Source: JBBFMJ01 sp037441225 (GTDB lineage: Bacteria > Acidobacteriota > Thermoanaerobaculia > UBA2201). From it: a stretch of DNA of 19,706 nucleotides. The DNA lies in contig JBBISU010000058.1 of NCBI GenBank assembly GCA_037441225.1, forward strand, positions 1-19,706, written 5' to 3'. A program made the position numbers and the translations under genes. Numbering within the stretch: the stretch's first letter is position 1; every line of letters begins with the position of its first letter. The notes beneath the pieces were generated by a model, which searched no databases, was not told the origin of the DNA, and worked only from the letters and a program-made list of their open reading frames with translations. Shown here one piece after another: positions 7,532 to 14,189 of this stretch.

Positions 7532-9121
7532 ATGGTTAAAAAAAGAGAGCATTTTTCTTGTATCATTTTGGGTTGTGGAATTTCAGGGCTTTCTTGTGCC
7601 TTAACATTGGCAAAAAAAGGAATAGATGTACTTGTTTTGTCCAGATCAGAAGATCCAATGGATTGTAATACTGCAAAGGCACAAGGAGGGATTGTTTACA
7701 AAGGAAAAGAGGACTCTCCTGAACTCTTAAAAAATGATATATTAAAGGCAGGCGATAATTTGTGCTATGAGCCAGCAGTTGATTTTCTCGCAAATAAAGG
7801 ACCGGAAACTGTTGAAAAAATATTAATAAGGGAACTTTCAATCCCCTTTGCTACAAAGAACAAAAAATTAGAGTTAATCTCTGAAGCAGCTCATTCTGTT
7901 GCAAGGATAATCCATATAGAAGATTCAACTGGTTATCATATACAAAAAAAACTTCTTGAAGAAATTAAAAAATATGAAAATATAAAATTATTAACAAATT
8001 TTACAGCCATTGATTTGTTAACTACAAGGCATCATAGCACTGATTATTCTTTAAAATACCACCTTGATAACGAATGTATAGGTGTTTATGCCCTTGATAA
8101 CAAAACAAAAGATGTTTATGCTTTCCTTTCAGATTTTACAGTCCTTGCAATGGGTGGTTTTGCTAAAATATTTTTGCATTCCACTAATGTAGAAGGTTCT
8201 ATAGGTGCAGGAATTTCAATGGCATACAGGGCAGGTGCTTATATATTAAATACAGAATATGTCCAGTTTCATCCAACTGCCTTGTACCATCCACTGGCAT
8301 CAAGATTTTTAATTTCAGAGGCATTAAGAGGAGCTGGTGCTCGCTTAAAAAATATTAAAGGAGAATATTTTATGGATAAATATTCTCCAGAACAAAAAGA
8401 TTTAGCTCCAAGGGATTTGGTTGCAAGGGCTATCTTAGAAGAAATGATTGAGACACATTCTGAATTTGTTTTCTTAGATTTAGCAAATTTTTATAAAGAT
8501 GAAATTCCAATTGAAAAAAAATTTCCATCAATCTTTAAAGAATGTTTAAAATATGGTATTGATATAAGAAAAGATCCTATCCCAGTAGTTCCAGCAGCCC
8601 ATTATTGCTGTGGAGGTGTCTTATCAAATATTGAAGGCGAAACTACATTAAGCAATTTATATGCTATTGGAGAAGTTGCTTGCACTGGTATTCATGGTGC
8701 AAATAGATTGGCTTCCACAAGTTTGCTTGAAGGGCTTTTATGGGGTGTTTCCTCTGCGGAAAATATAATTGAAAAAATAGATAAAGGAAAAAGGGTGAAA
8801 AAGAATATAAAAGATTCTATACCTGACTGGGTTTCTTCTGGAACAAGGGATGAAGAAGACCCTGCTTTAATTCTTCAGGACTGGAATTTAATTAAATCAA
8901 CAATGTGGAATTATGTTGGGATAATAAGGACAAAGGAAAGGCTTGAAAGAGCACAAGCAGAGATGGTTGATTTAGGAAAAAGATTGGGAAAATTTTATCA
9001 TGAGAGCAGATTGACACAAAAAATCCTTGAATTATTCCAAGGAAACCTTGTTGCACAGATTGTCTCTTCAGCTGCTTTAAGGGCAACCAAAAGCAAAGGA
9101 AGCCATTTTAGAAAATCTTAA
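7532..9121 (+). CDS. nadB: L-aspartate oxidase
   Basis: 529 aa, close to the E. coli enzyme. This FAD flavoprotein oxidises L-Asp to iminoaspartate, using oxygen or fumarate, for quinolinate and NAD synthesis with NadA (not in the window). The FAD-binding GCGISGL lies at 14-20, followed by KAQGGIV (49-55). Family blocks are then found in order: FHPTALYHP, SEALRGAGARL, LAPRDLVARAI (substrate Arg), AAHYCCGGV (active-site His) and GANRLASTSLLEG. The order and spacing match NadB/SdhA-type flavoproteins. The absence of an adjacent iron-sulfur subunit and the strong NadB wording argue against succinate dehydrogenase or fumarate reductase. The start is the first ATG after a -10 box, with no Shine-Dalgarno. 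The next gene starts one base after the stop. Confidence 0.93.
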   Translation: MVKKREHFSCIILGCGISGLSCALTLAKKGIDVLVLSRSEDPMDCNTAKAQGGIVYKGKEDSPELLKNDILKAGDNLCYEPAVDFLANKGPETVEKILIRELSIPFATKNKKLELISEAAHSVARIIHIEDSTGYHIQKKLLEEIKKYENIKLLTNFTAIDLLTTRHHSTDYSLKYHLDNECIGVYALDNKTKDVYAFLSDFTVLAMGGFAKIFLHSTNVEGSIGAGISMAYRAGAYILNTEYVQFHPTALYHPLASRFLISEALRGAGARLKNIKGEYFMDKYSPEQKDLAPRDLVARAILEEMIETHSEFVFLDLANFYKDEIPIEKKFPSIFKECLKYGIDIRKDPIPVVPAAHYCCGGVLSNIEGETTLSNLYAIGEVACTGIHGANRLASTSLLEGLLWGVSSAENIIEKIDKGKRVKKNIKDSIPDWVSSGTRDEEDPALILQDWNLIKSTMWNYVGIIRTKERLERAQAEMVDLGKRLGKFYHESRLTQKILELFQGNLVAQIVSSAALRATKSKGSHFRKS

Positions 9122-9122
9122 A

Positions 9123-9992
9123 ATGATTAAAGAATATCCTAAATTTGCCCCAATTTCTTTGGAACAAAAAAATATTTTAAATCCCCTTTTTAAGGAGTTA
9201 GAAGAAGGAATATCAGAATTTACTTTTGCAGGACTTTATCTTTTCAGAAATATCTATAATTATAAGGTAGCAAGAATTAAAGATTTATATATCTTTGAAG
9301 GAAATGAAGAAAATAAGAATTTCTTTTTTTTACCCTTTGGTTTGCCTGAAGATAAAATTTTAATGGATTTATTTGAGCGATATGATTATATGAAAAATGC
9401 CAGTGAAAAACAATCAAAAATTCTAAAAGAAAAAGGATTTGAAATATTTGAAGATAGAGATAACTTTGATTATATTTATAAAAGAGAAGATTTAGCAAAT
9501 TTAAAAGGAAAAATTTACCATAAAAAAAGAAATCTAATATCCCAATTTAAAAAAAATTACTCTTATGAAGCAAAACCATTGCTAAAAAAATATTTAAAGG
9601 ACGCCTTAAATATTTTGGAGGAATGGGCAAAAAATAAAGAATCAGGAGATTATGAAAGTTCAAAAGAAGCTTTGTTTTTAATGGATGAATTAAGATTATG
9701 TGGAATTATTTATTATGTAAATGGAAAGCCCTCTGCTTATGTTTTAGGGGAAGAAAACCAAAAGGGTAAAAGCTTTGTCGTAAATTTTGAAAAAGCAATT
9801 GAAGAATATAAAGGTCTTTATCAATTTATAAATAAAAGTTTTGCAGAAATCCTTCCTTCAAAATATGAGTTTATAAATAGAGAACAGGACTTAGGACTTG
9901 AAAATTTAAGGAAGGCAAAATTAAGTTATAAACCTTATTGTTTTATAAAGAAATTTAAAGTTTTTAAAAAATTAAATGAAGAAATTAAGTAA
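9123..9992 (+). CDS. DUF2156 protein (phosphatidylglycerol lysyltransferase C-terminal-like, GNAT fold)
   Basis: 289 aa, matching stand-alone DUF2156 proteins rather than full MprF, whose N-terminal membrane flippase region is absent. Diagnostic stretches are YHKKRNLISQFKKNY (132-146), the segment around GIIYYVNGKPSAY (194-206) and FINREQDLGLENLRKAK (250-266) followed by SYKP. The family is related to domains that use aminoacyl-tRNA to modify phosphatidylglycerol, but soluble members are mostly uncharacterised and I cannot assign a substrate. It begins 1 base after nadB and is probably co-transcribed and translationally coupled. Its last 21 bases overlap the end of the convergent gene on the other strand. 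Confidence 0.8.
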   Translation: MIKEYPKFAPISLEQKNILNPLFKELEEGISEFTFAGLYLFRNIYNYKVARIKDLYIFEGNEENKNFFFLPFGLPEDKILMDLFERYDYMKNASEKQSKILKEKGFEIFEDRDNFDYIYKREDLANLKGKIYHKKRNLISQFKKNYSYEAKPLLKKYLKDALNILEEWAKNKESGDYESSKEALFLMDELRLCGIIYYVNGKPSAYVLGEENQKGKSFVVNFEKAIEEYKGLYQFINKSFAEILPSKYEFINREQDLGLENLRKAKLSYKPYCFIKKFKVFKKLNEEIK

Positions 9993-10535
9993 ATTTCTCA
10001 AAATTTCTTCCATTTCATTAACTTGAATTTTATCTGGTGTTATATTTGAAAGCAAAAAAATCAGTTTTCCATTCTTTGCTTCTAAGATTTGACTTTCTTT
10101 ATTTTCAAACAATTTTTTAATTATTTCTTTCTTTTTTGGATCTTGCAATATTGGTCTTATAAACTCTTCTCCCTTTGCCCTTATTGTAAAATTTTGATTA
10201 AAATATTCATCTTCTAATTCAATCTTTTTCATAAAGGAAAAATCAATATCATAAGGAATTTTCCTTTTTATTCTCCACCTCTCATTTTGTCTATAATCAA
10301 TTAAGATTTTTAACATTGCAGGTTTGTTTTTACTTTTAGGATAAAAAATTGCTTCTGTAAAAATGCTATTGTAAAAACCAAATATCTTAGGATAAAACAA
10401 AAATTGGCTTTTTACTTTTCCATCATAAAAAAGGGGCAAAAATTTTAAAAGTTTATTTTTCTGGAATTTATTTATTAAATAAAAAAGAATAAAAATTAAA
10501 AAAATTGCTAAGATTATCAAATATTTAATTGTCAT
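9972..10535 (-). CDS. Unrecognised 187-aa protein with one N-terminal membrane anchor
   Basis: Not recognised. Residues 4-23 form a single strongly hydrophobic helix (IKYLIILAIFLIFILFYLIN) followed by Lys-rich residues, suggesting an N-in membrane anchor or uncleaved signal. The remaining 160 residues are soluble-looking, Lys/Ile/Phe-rich and end hydrophobically (LLNFFI). There are no Cys pairs, no lipobox and no obvious catalytic motif. The last 21 bases overlap the end of the convergent DUF2156 gene. A clear extended -10 sits 6 bases before the ATG and there is no Shine-Dalgarno. The length and the promoter support a real gene. It is divergent from the trans-sulfuration enzyme gene. Confidence 0.75.
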   Translation of the reverse strand: MTIKYLIILAIFLIFILFYLINKFQKNKLLKFLPLFYDGKVKSQFLFYPKIFGFYNSIFTEAIFYPKSKNKPAMLKILIDYRQNERWRIKRKIPYDIDFSFMKKIELEDEYFNQNFTIRAKGEEFIRPILQDPKKKEIIKKLFENKESQILEAKNGKLIFLLSNITPDKIQVNEMEEILRNLLNFFI

Positions 10536-10541
10536 ACAAAA

Positions 10542-10550
10542 ATTATAACA
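10542..10550 (-). promoter_or_regulatory. Extended -10 promoter of the 187-aa membrane protein
   Basis: On the minus strand TGTTATAAT (10550-10542) ends 6 bases before the ATG. It is identical over all nine bases to the extended -10 ahead of the dehydratase/epimerase pair. The position where a -35 would sit is occupied by part of a 10-bp palindrome. A leaderless transcript is expected. Confidence 0.5.
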
Positions 10551-10563
10551 TAGCCATGGTTAT

Positions 10564-10606
10564 GAGATATCTCTTTTTGCCAATTTGAAATTATTTTTCT
10601 TGCCAA
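10564..10606. promoter_or_regulatory. Possible operator region: palindrome plus two TTGCCAA repeats
   Basis: Between two divergent promoters lie a perfect 10-bp palindrome, GAGATATCTC (10564-10573), and two direct copies of TTGCCAA (10577-10583 and 10600-10606). The two copies are 23 bases apart, about two helical turns, and stand out against AT-rich flanks. The palindrome covers the -35 position of the minus-strand promoter. A regulator controlling one or both genes is an inference. Confidence 0.3.
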
Positions 10607-10632
10607 AACATACCAATAATGCATAATAATAA

Positions 10633-10641
10633 TGCTATAAT
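10633..10641 (+). promoter_or_regulatory. Extended -10 promoter of the trans-sulfuration enzyme gene
   Basis: TGCTATAAT is an extended -10 with a perfect TATAAT (10636-10641). The predicted start near 10648 leaves a leader of about 22 bases carrying the AGGAG ribosome binding site. No good -35 at normal spacing was found. The leader is too short for a SAM riboswitch. Confidence 0.5.
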
Positions 10642-10659
10642 TATAAGCTAATAATTTTT

Positions 10660-10664
10660 AGGAG
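10660..10664 (+). promoter_or_regulatory. Shine-Dalgarno AGGAG that fixes the start at 10670
   Basis: AGGAG at 10660-10664 stands 5 bases before ATG at 10670, an ideal spacing. The in-frame GTG at 10664 overlaps this Shine-Dalgarno and is therefore an unlikely start. Confidence 0.75.
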
Positions 10665-10669
10665 TGCTT

Positions 10670-11821
10670 ATGAAAGAAGATACAAGAATTGTTAGAGGAA
10701 AATTTAAAGGAGACCCTTTAACAGGGGCAATTGAACCACCTATTTATCAAAGCACAACCTATGTTTTAGAAGAAATTGGAAAAAACAAGGGCTTTGATTA
10801 TACAAGAGCTTCCAATCCAACAAGACAAATCTTAGAAGAGCATTTAGCTTTAATTGAAGGTGGGAAATATGCTGTTGCTTTTTCTTCAGGGCTTTCTGCT
10901 TGTGATGCTTGTTTTAGATTGCTTAAAGCAGGGGATAATATTGTTGCTTCACTTGATATGTATGGTGGTGTCTCACGCCTTTTAAATAATTTATTTGTTC
11001 CAAACAATTTCAGTGTCTCTTATGTTGATACAACAAACTTAGAAGAAGTTGAAAAGGCAGTTAAAAATAATACAAAAATGCTCTGGGTTGAGACCCCTTC
11101 AAATCCAAATTTATGCATCTCTGATTTAGAAGGACTCAATAAAATTGCAAAAAAATATAATTTGATTTATGCTGTTGATTCAACTTTTGCAACACCTTAT
11201 CTTTTAAAGCCACTTGAATTTGGTACAGATCTTGTAATTCAAAGCACAACAAAATATTTATCTGGTCATAATCAGATTATTGGTGGCGCAGTTATAACAA
11301 ATGATGAAAAATTTTATGAAAAGTTAAAGTTTTATCAAAAAGCAATTGGAGCAGTCCCATCTCCTTTTGATTGCTACTTAACACTTCTTGGTTTAAAAAC
11401 ATTGCATATAAGGATGAAAAAACATTGTGAAAATGCTCAAATTATTTCAAAATTTTTAGAAGAAAATTTTGAGATTAAAAAAGTAATTTATCCAGGACTT
11501 AAAAGCCATCCTCAATATAAAATTGCAAAAAAGCAAATGAAGGGTTTTTCAGGTATGATTACTTTTGAATTAAAAGGTGATTTTGAAAGAGCAGTAAGAT
11601 TTATGAATAGTTTAAATTTATGTTCCCTTGCAGAATCCTTAGGTGGAACTGAAACAATGGTAACACATCCTGCTTCAATGACCCATACAGAAGTTCCAAA
11701 AGAAATAAGAGAAAAACTTGGCTTAACTGATACCTTAATTAGGTTATCTGTTGGTTTAGAAGACCCTGAAGATATAATTGAAGACCTCAACAATGCTATT
11801 GAAAATTCTAAAATAATTTGA
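10670..11821 (+). CDS. Trans-sulfuration PLP enzyme (cystathionine gamma-synthase/gamma-lyase family)
   Basis: 383 aa from the ATG at 10670, the normal size for Cys/Met-metabolism PLP enzymes (fold type I). Seen: DYTRASNPTR (43-52, cofactor-phosphate contacts from the partner subunit), FSSGLSA (71-77), DMYGG (96-100), AVDSTFATP (168-176, with D170 for the pyridine nitrogen) and QSTTKYLSGHNQ (191-202), in which K195 is the PLP lysine. ESLGGTETMVTHPASMTH near the C-terminus is typical of the MetB/MccB/CGL group. Whether it makes cystathionine (gamma-synthase), cleaves it (gamma-lyase) or acts on methionine cannot be decided here. It is transcribed from its own promoter with a good ribosome binding site. 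The next gene begins 12 bases after the stop but seems to have its own promoter. Confidence 0.9.
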   Translation: MKEDTRIVRGKFKGDPLTGAIEPPIYQSTTYVLEEIGKNKGFDYTRASNPTRQILEEHLALIEGGKYAVAFSSGLSACDACFRLLKAGDNIVASLDMYGGVSRLLNNLFVPNNFSVSYVDTTNLEEVEKAVKNNTKMLWVETPSNPNLCISDLEGLNKIAKKYNLIYAVDSTFATPYLLKPLEFGTDLVIQSTTKYLSGHNQIIGGAVITNDEKFYEKLKFYQKAIGAVPSPFDCYLTLLGLKTLHIRMKKHCENAQIISKFLEENFEIKKVIYPGLKSHPQYKIAKKQMKGFSGMITFELKGDFERAVRFMNSLNLCSLAESLGGTETMVTHPASMTHTEVPKEIREKLGLTDTLIRLSVGLEDPEDIIEDLNNAIENSKII

Positions 11822-11827
11822 TAAAAT
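11819..11827 (+). promoter_or_regulatory. Extended -10 promoter overlapping a stop codon
   Basis: TGATAAAAT is an extended -10 form (TG, A, TAAAAT) ending 6 bases (all T) before the next ATG at 11834. The TGA that terminates the upstream trans-sulfuration gene supplies the TG and the spacer base. No Shine-Dalgarno lies between the genes, so a leaderless start of the downstream operon is plausible. Confidence 0.4.
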
Positions 11828-11833
11828 TTTTTT

Positions 11834-12280
11834 ATGAAAAACAAATGTGAAGTTCCATCCTTTTTACCTAATAATAAGGAAATAGAAAGAGTTTTAAAGG
11901 AAGCAAAAACAATTGCAGTTGTAGGACTTTCTTCAAATCCTGAAAAGGATTCTTATCATGTGGCAGAATACTTAATTCAACAGGGTTATGAAATAATTCC
12001 AGTAAATCCAAATCAAGAAGAAATTTTAGGAAGAAAATGTTATCCTTCCCTTTTGGCTATTCCTGAAGAAATAAAATTAGATATTGTTGACATTTTTAGG
12101 AAGCCCGAGGATGTCCCTCCAGTGATAGAAGAGGCAATAAAAAGAGGGGCAAAAGCAGTTTGGATGCAAGAAGGAATTGTAAACAATCAAGCAGGAAAGA
12201 AAGCATTAGAAAAGGGCTTATTTGTTGTTATGGGAAAATGCATAATGAAAGCTCATTTTTCTATGATGCTTAAGAAATAA
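11834..12280 (+). CDS. CoA-binding_2 family protein (YccU-like)
   Basis: 148 aa, a stand-alone Rossmann-type CoA-binding domain of the CoA_binding_2 (YccU) family. Visible are TIAVVGLSSNPEKDSYHVA (27-45, nucleotide-binding loop), YEIIPVNPNQEEILGRKCYP (52-71), the DIVDIFRKPEDVP stretch and KAVWMQEGIVNNQAG. The family fold matches the CoA-binding domain of succinyl-CoA synthetase alpha. Most bacterial copies have no defined function. Its TAA shares one base with the ATG of the receiver-LpxC fusion (TAATG), so translation of the two should be coupled. It may be the first gene of a unit running to hemN. There is no Shine-Dalgarno. Confidence 0.88.
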   Translation: MKNKCEVPSFLPNNKEIERVLKEAKTIAVVGLSSNPEKDSYHVAEYLIQQGYEIIPVNPNQEEILGRKCYPSLLAIPEEIKLDIVDIFRKPEDVPPVIEEAIKRGAKAVWMQEGIVNNQAGKKALEKGLFVVMGKCIMKAHFSMMLKK

Positions 12281-13593
12281 TGGAAAAGGTTTTAATTGTT
12301 GATGATGAAGAAAATATTTTAAAGGCATTAAGTTTAATCTTAAAAGAAGAAGGTTTTTTTGTTTTAACTGAAAGGGATGGCAAAAGTGCCATTGATACAT
12401 TTTTAAAGGAAAAACCCTCTTTTATATTTTTGGATATTTGGCTACCAGAAATTGATGGGTTAGAACTTCTAAAAATAATCAAAGAGAAAGATCCCTCTAC
12501 AATAGTTATTATGATTTCAGGCCATGGAACAGTTTCCACTGCTGTTGAAGCAGTAAAAAAAGGTGCTTTTGATTTCATTGAAAAACCGTTATCAATTGAA
12601 AGGGTTATTTCTTCTTTAAAAAGTGGGATAGAATACAGAAATCACCTTAAAGAAAGAAAAGAAATTTTTGAAATAATTCCTTTTCAAAAAAGTGAAAAGG
12701 AAGAAAAATTAGAAAAAAGAATAAAAAAAAATAAGCAAGAAAAAAGAAAAAGAGCAAAAGAAAAACAATTGATTAAACAAAAAACAATAAAAAAGAGCAC
12801 TGTTCTTTATGGAGTAGGGCTCCATTCAGGTTTAAAAACTGGGCTCATTTTAAACCCTGCACCTCCAAATACTGGAATTTTATTTGCAACAGTTCCCCAA
12901 GGAATTGAAATTCCAGCATCTCTTGAAAATGTTGTAAAAAGTGGTTATGCCACTTGTATTGGAAAAGGTGGTGCCTTAATTTCTACAATTGAGCATTTTC
13001 TTGCTGCCTGCCATAGTTTTGGAATTACAAATTTAATTGTAAAAGTTCAGTCAGAAATACCAGTTATGGATGGCTCTGCCATAGAATTTTGTAATGTCTT
13101 TGAAGAAATAGGAATTGAAGAACAAGAAAAAGAAATCAAACCAATTGTTATAAATAAGGAATATAAAGTTGAAAAAGGGAGAGAAAAAATCATAATAAGA
13201 CCTTATAATGGTTTAAAAATAACCTACAATCTGGATTACCCGCCTCCTGTTGGTAAAGAAACTTATACCTACGAACATACTTCACCACAAAAATTTATGG
13301 AAGAAATTGCACCTGCCAGAACCTTTGGATTTTTAAAAGAGATAGGAGAGCTTGAAAAGATGGGGCTTGGCTCAGGTGGAAGATTAAATAATTTCATTTT
13401 AGTTGGCGAAGATGGTATTTTAAATACAGAATTAAGATTTGAAAAGGAATTTTCAAGACATAAAATTTTGGACCTCTTTGGTGATTTATATTTACTTGGA
13501 AAGCCAATCTTTGGTGAAGTTGATGCTTATATGACAGGTCATTCGGATAACCATAATCTTTTAAGAGAAATTTTAAAAGATAATCCACTTTAA
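12280..13593 (+). CDS. lpxC: Response-regulator receiver domain fused to LpxC deacetylase
   Basis: 437 aa in three parts. Residues 1-120 are a full CheY-like receiver: acidic pair D8/D9, phosphoacceptor D52 in FLDIWLPEIDG, S80 in MISGHG and K102 in FIEKPLS. Residues 121-168 are a Lys/Glu/Arg-rich, probably helical linker. Residues 169-437 are LpxC, starting KTIKKSTVLYGVGLHSG. LpxC is the zinc enzyme that removes acetyl from UDP-3-O-acyl-GlcNAc, the committed step of lipid A synthesis. E238/H239 (STIEHFLAA), T348 (ARTFGF), H394/D398 (RHKILD) and H421 (TGHSDNHN) cover the catalytic and zinc-binding set. No Met codon lies between residues 78 and 263, and the TTG at residue 164 has no ribosome binding site, so separate LpxC initiation is unlikely. 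It overlaps the CoA-binding gene by one base. An ECF sigma gene follows after 35 bases. No kinase is visible. Confidence 0.95.
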   Translation: MEKVLIVDDEENILKALSLILKEEGFFVLTERDGKSAIDTFLKEKPSFIFLDIWLPEIDGLELLKIIKEKDPSTIVIMISGHGTVSTAVEAVKKGAFDFIEKPLSIERVISSLKSGIEYRNHLKERKEIFEIIPFQKSEKEEKLEKRIKKNKQEKRKRAKEKQLIKQKTIKKSTVLYGVGLHSGLKTGLILNPAPPNTGILFATVPQGIEIPASLENVVKSGYATCIGKGGALISTIEHFLAACHSFGITNLIVKVQSEIPVMDGSAIEFCNVFEEIGIEEQEKEIKPIVINKEYKVEKGREKIIIRPYNGLKITYNLDYPPPVGKETYTYEHTSPQKFMEEIAPARTFGFLKEIGELEKMGLGSGGRLNNFILVGEDGILNTELRFEKEFSRHKILDLFGDLYLLGKPIFGEVDAYMTGHSDNHNLLREILKDNPL

Positions 13594-13613
13594 AAATTTT
13601 TAAGGATTAAAAA

Positions 13614-13622
13614 TGTTAAAAT
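13614..13622 (+). promoter_or_regulatory. Extended -10 promoter of the ECF sigma gene
   Basis: TGTTAAAAT ends 6 bases before the sigma-factor ATG at 13629. There is no Shine-Dalgarno at usable distance; the ATG inside this box at 13613 opens only a 7-codon frame. It suggests a leaderless transcript starting within the 35-base gap after the LpxC fusion. Confidence 0.42.
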
Positions 13623-13628
13623 TAAAAA

Positions 13629-14189
13629 ATGGATAAAGAAGAAGAAAAAGAGTTAATAAAGTCAATAAAAAAAGGAAAACTGGAAGAATTTGAAAAAATA
13701 GTTAATGAATACCAAAAGCCACTCCTTGGAACAGCATATTATTTTGTTGGTAATAAAGATGATGCACAAGAATTGTGCCAGGAAGCATTTTTAAAGCTTT
13801 TTAAATATATAAAATCCTTTCTTCCAAAAAGAGGTTCATTAAAAAGTTATTTGTATAAGACAATTGCAAACCTTTGCTATAGCCATTTAAACAAAAGAAA
13901 AAATAAACACAGTGAAATTTTTGAAGAAAATTTACAATCAAATTTTGATAGAGAAGAAAAAGGAGAAATTGCTAATATAATTAATAGTTTGCTAAAATTT
14001 TTAAATCCAAAAGAAAGGATTGTTTTTGTATTAAGGGAAGTTTCTGAGCTGGAATATAATGAAATTGCAAAAATGTTAAAATTAAATGAAGTTACAATTA
14101 GAAGATACAATTCAATGGCTAAACAAAAATTAAGAGAACTTATTGAAAAAAAATATCCAGAGTATAATTATTTATATGAAAAAGATTAA
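13629..14189 (+). CDS. ECF-type RNA polymerase sigma factor
   Basis: 186 aa, standard for group IV (ECF) sigma factors, which direct RNA polymerase to stress or envelope promoters. Region 2 runs from about 20 to 95, with DDAQELCQEAFLKLF (41-55, -10 recognition and core binding) and GSLKSYLYKTIANLC. Region 4 runs from about 123 to 175, with LNPKERIVFVLREV, the helix-turn-helix EYNEIAKMLKLNEVTIRRYN and the MAKQKLREL tail. Most ECF genes are followed by an anti-sigma gene; here hemE overlaps the 3' end by 14 bases and no zinc-finger or membrane anti-sigma is present. The ECF group cannot be told by eye. Confidence 0.92.
   Translation: MDKEEEKELIKSIKKGKLEEFEKIVNEYQKPLLGTAYYFVGNKDDAQELCQEAFLKLFKYIKSFLPKRGSLKSYLYKTIANLCYSHLNKRKNKHSEIFEENLQSNFDREEKGEIANIINSLLKFLNPKERIVFVLREVSELEYNEIAKMLKLNEVTIRRYNSMAKQKLRELIEKKYPEYNYLYEKD
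14163..14168 (+). promoter_or_regulatory. -10 box inside the sigma gene, ahead of hemE
   Basis: A perfect TATAAT in the 3' end of the sigma-factor coding region ends 7 bases before the hemE ATG at 14176. A TTGAAA lies upstream with only 14 bases of spacing, which is too close to be a good -35. It may give hemE-hemN a transcript independent of the sigma gene, again without a leader. Confidence 0.35.

Noticed and set aside
10642..10669. SAM or other methionine-related riboswitch before the trans-sulfuration gene
   Set aside because: The predicted leader is only about 22 bases, far too short for any known SAM riboswitch.
14143..14175. Upstream TTG start giving an 11-residue longer HemE
   Set aside because: The extra residues are not family-like and have no ribosome binding site; the ATG at 14176 matches the usual HemE start and has a -10 box 7 bases upstream.
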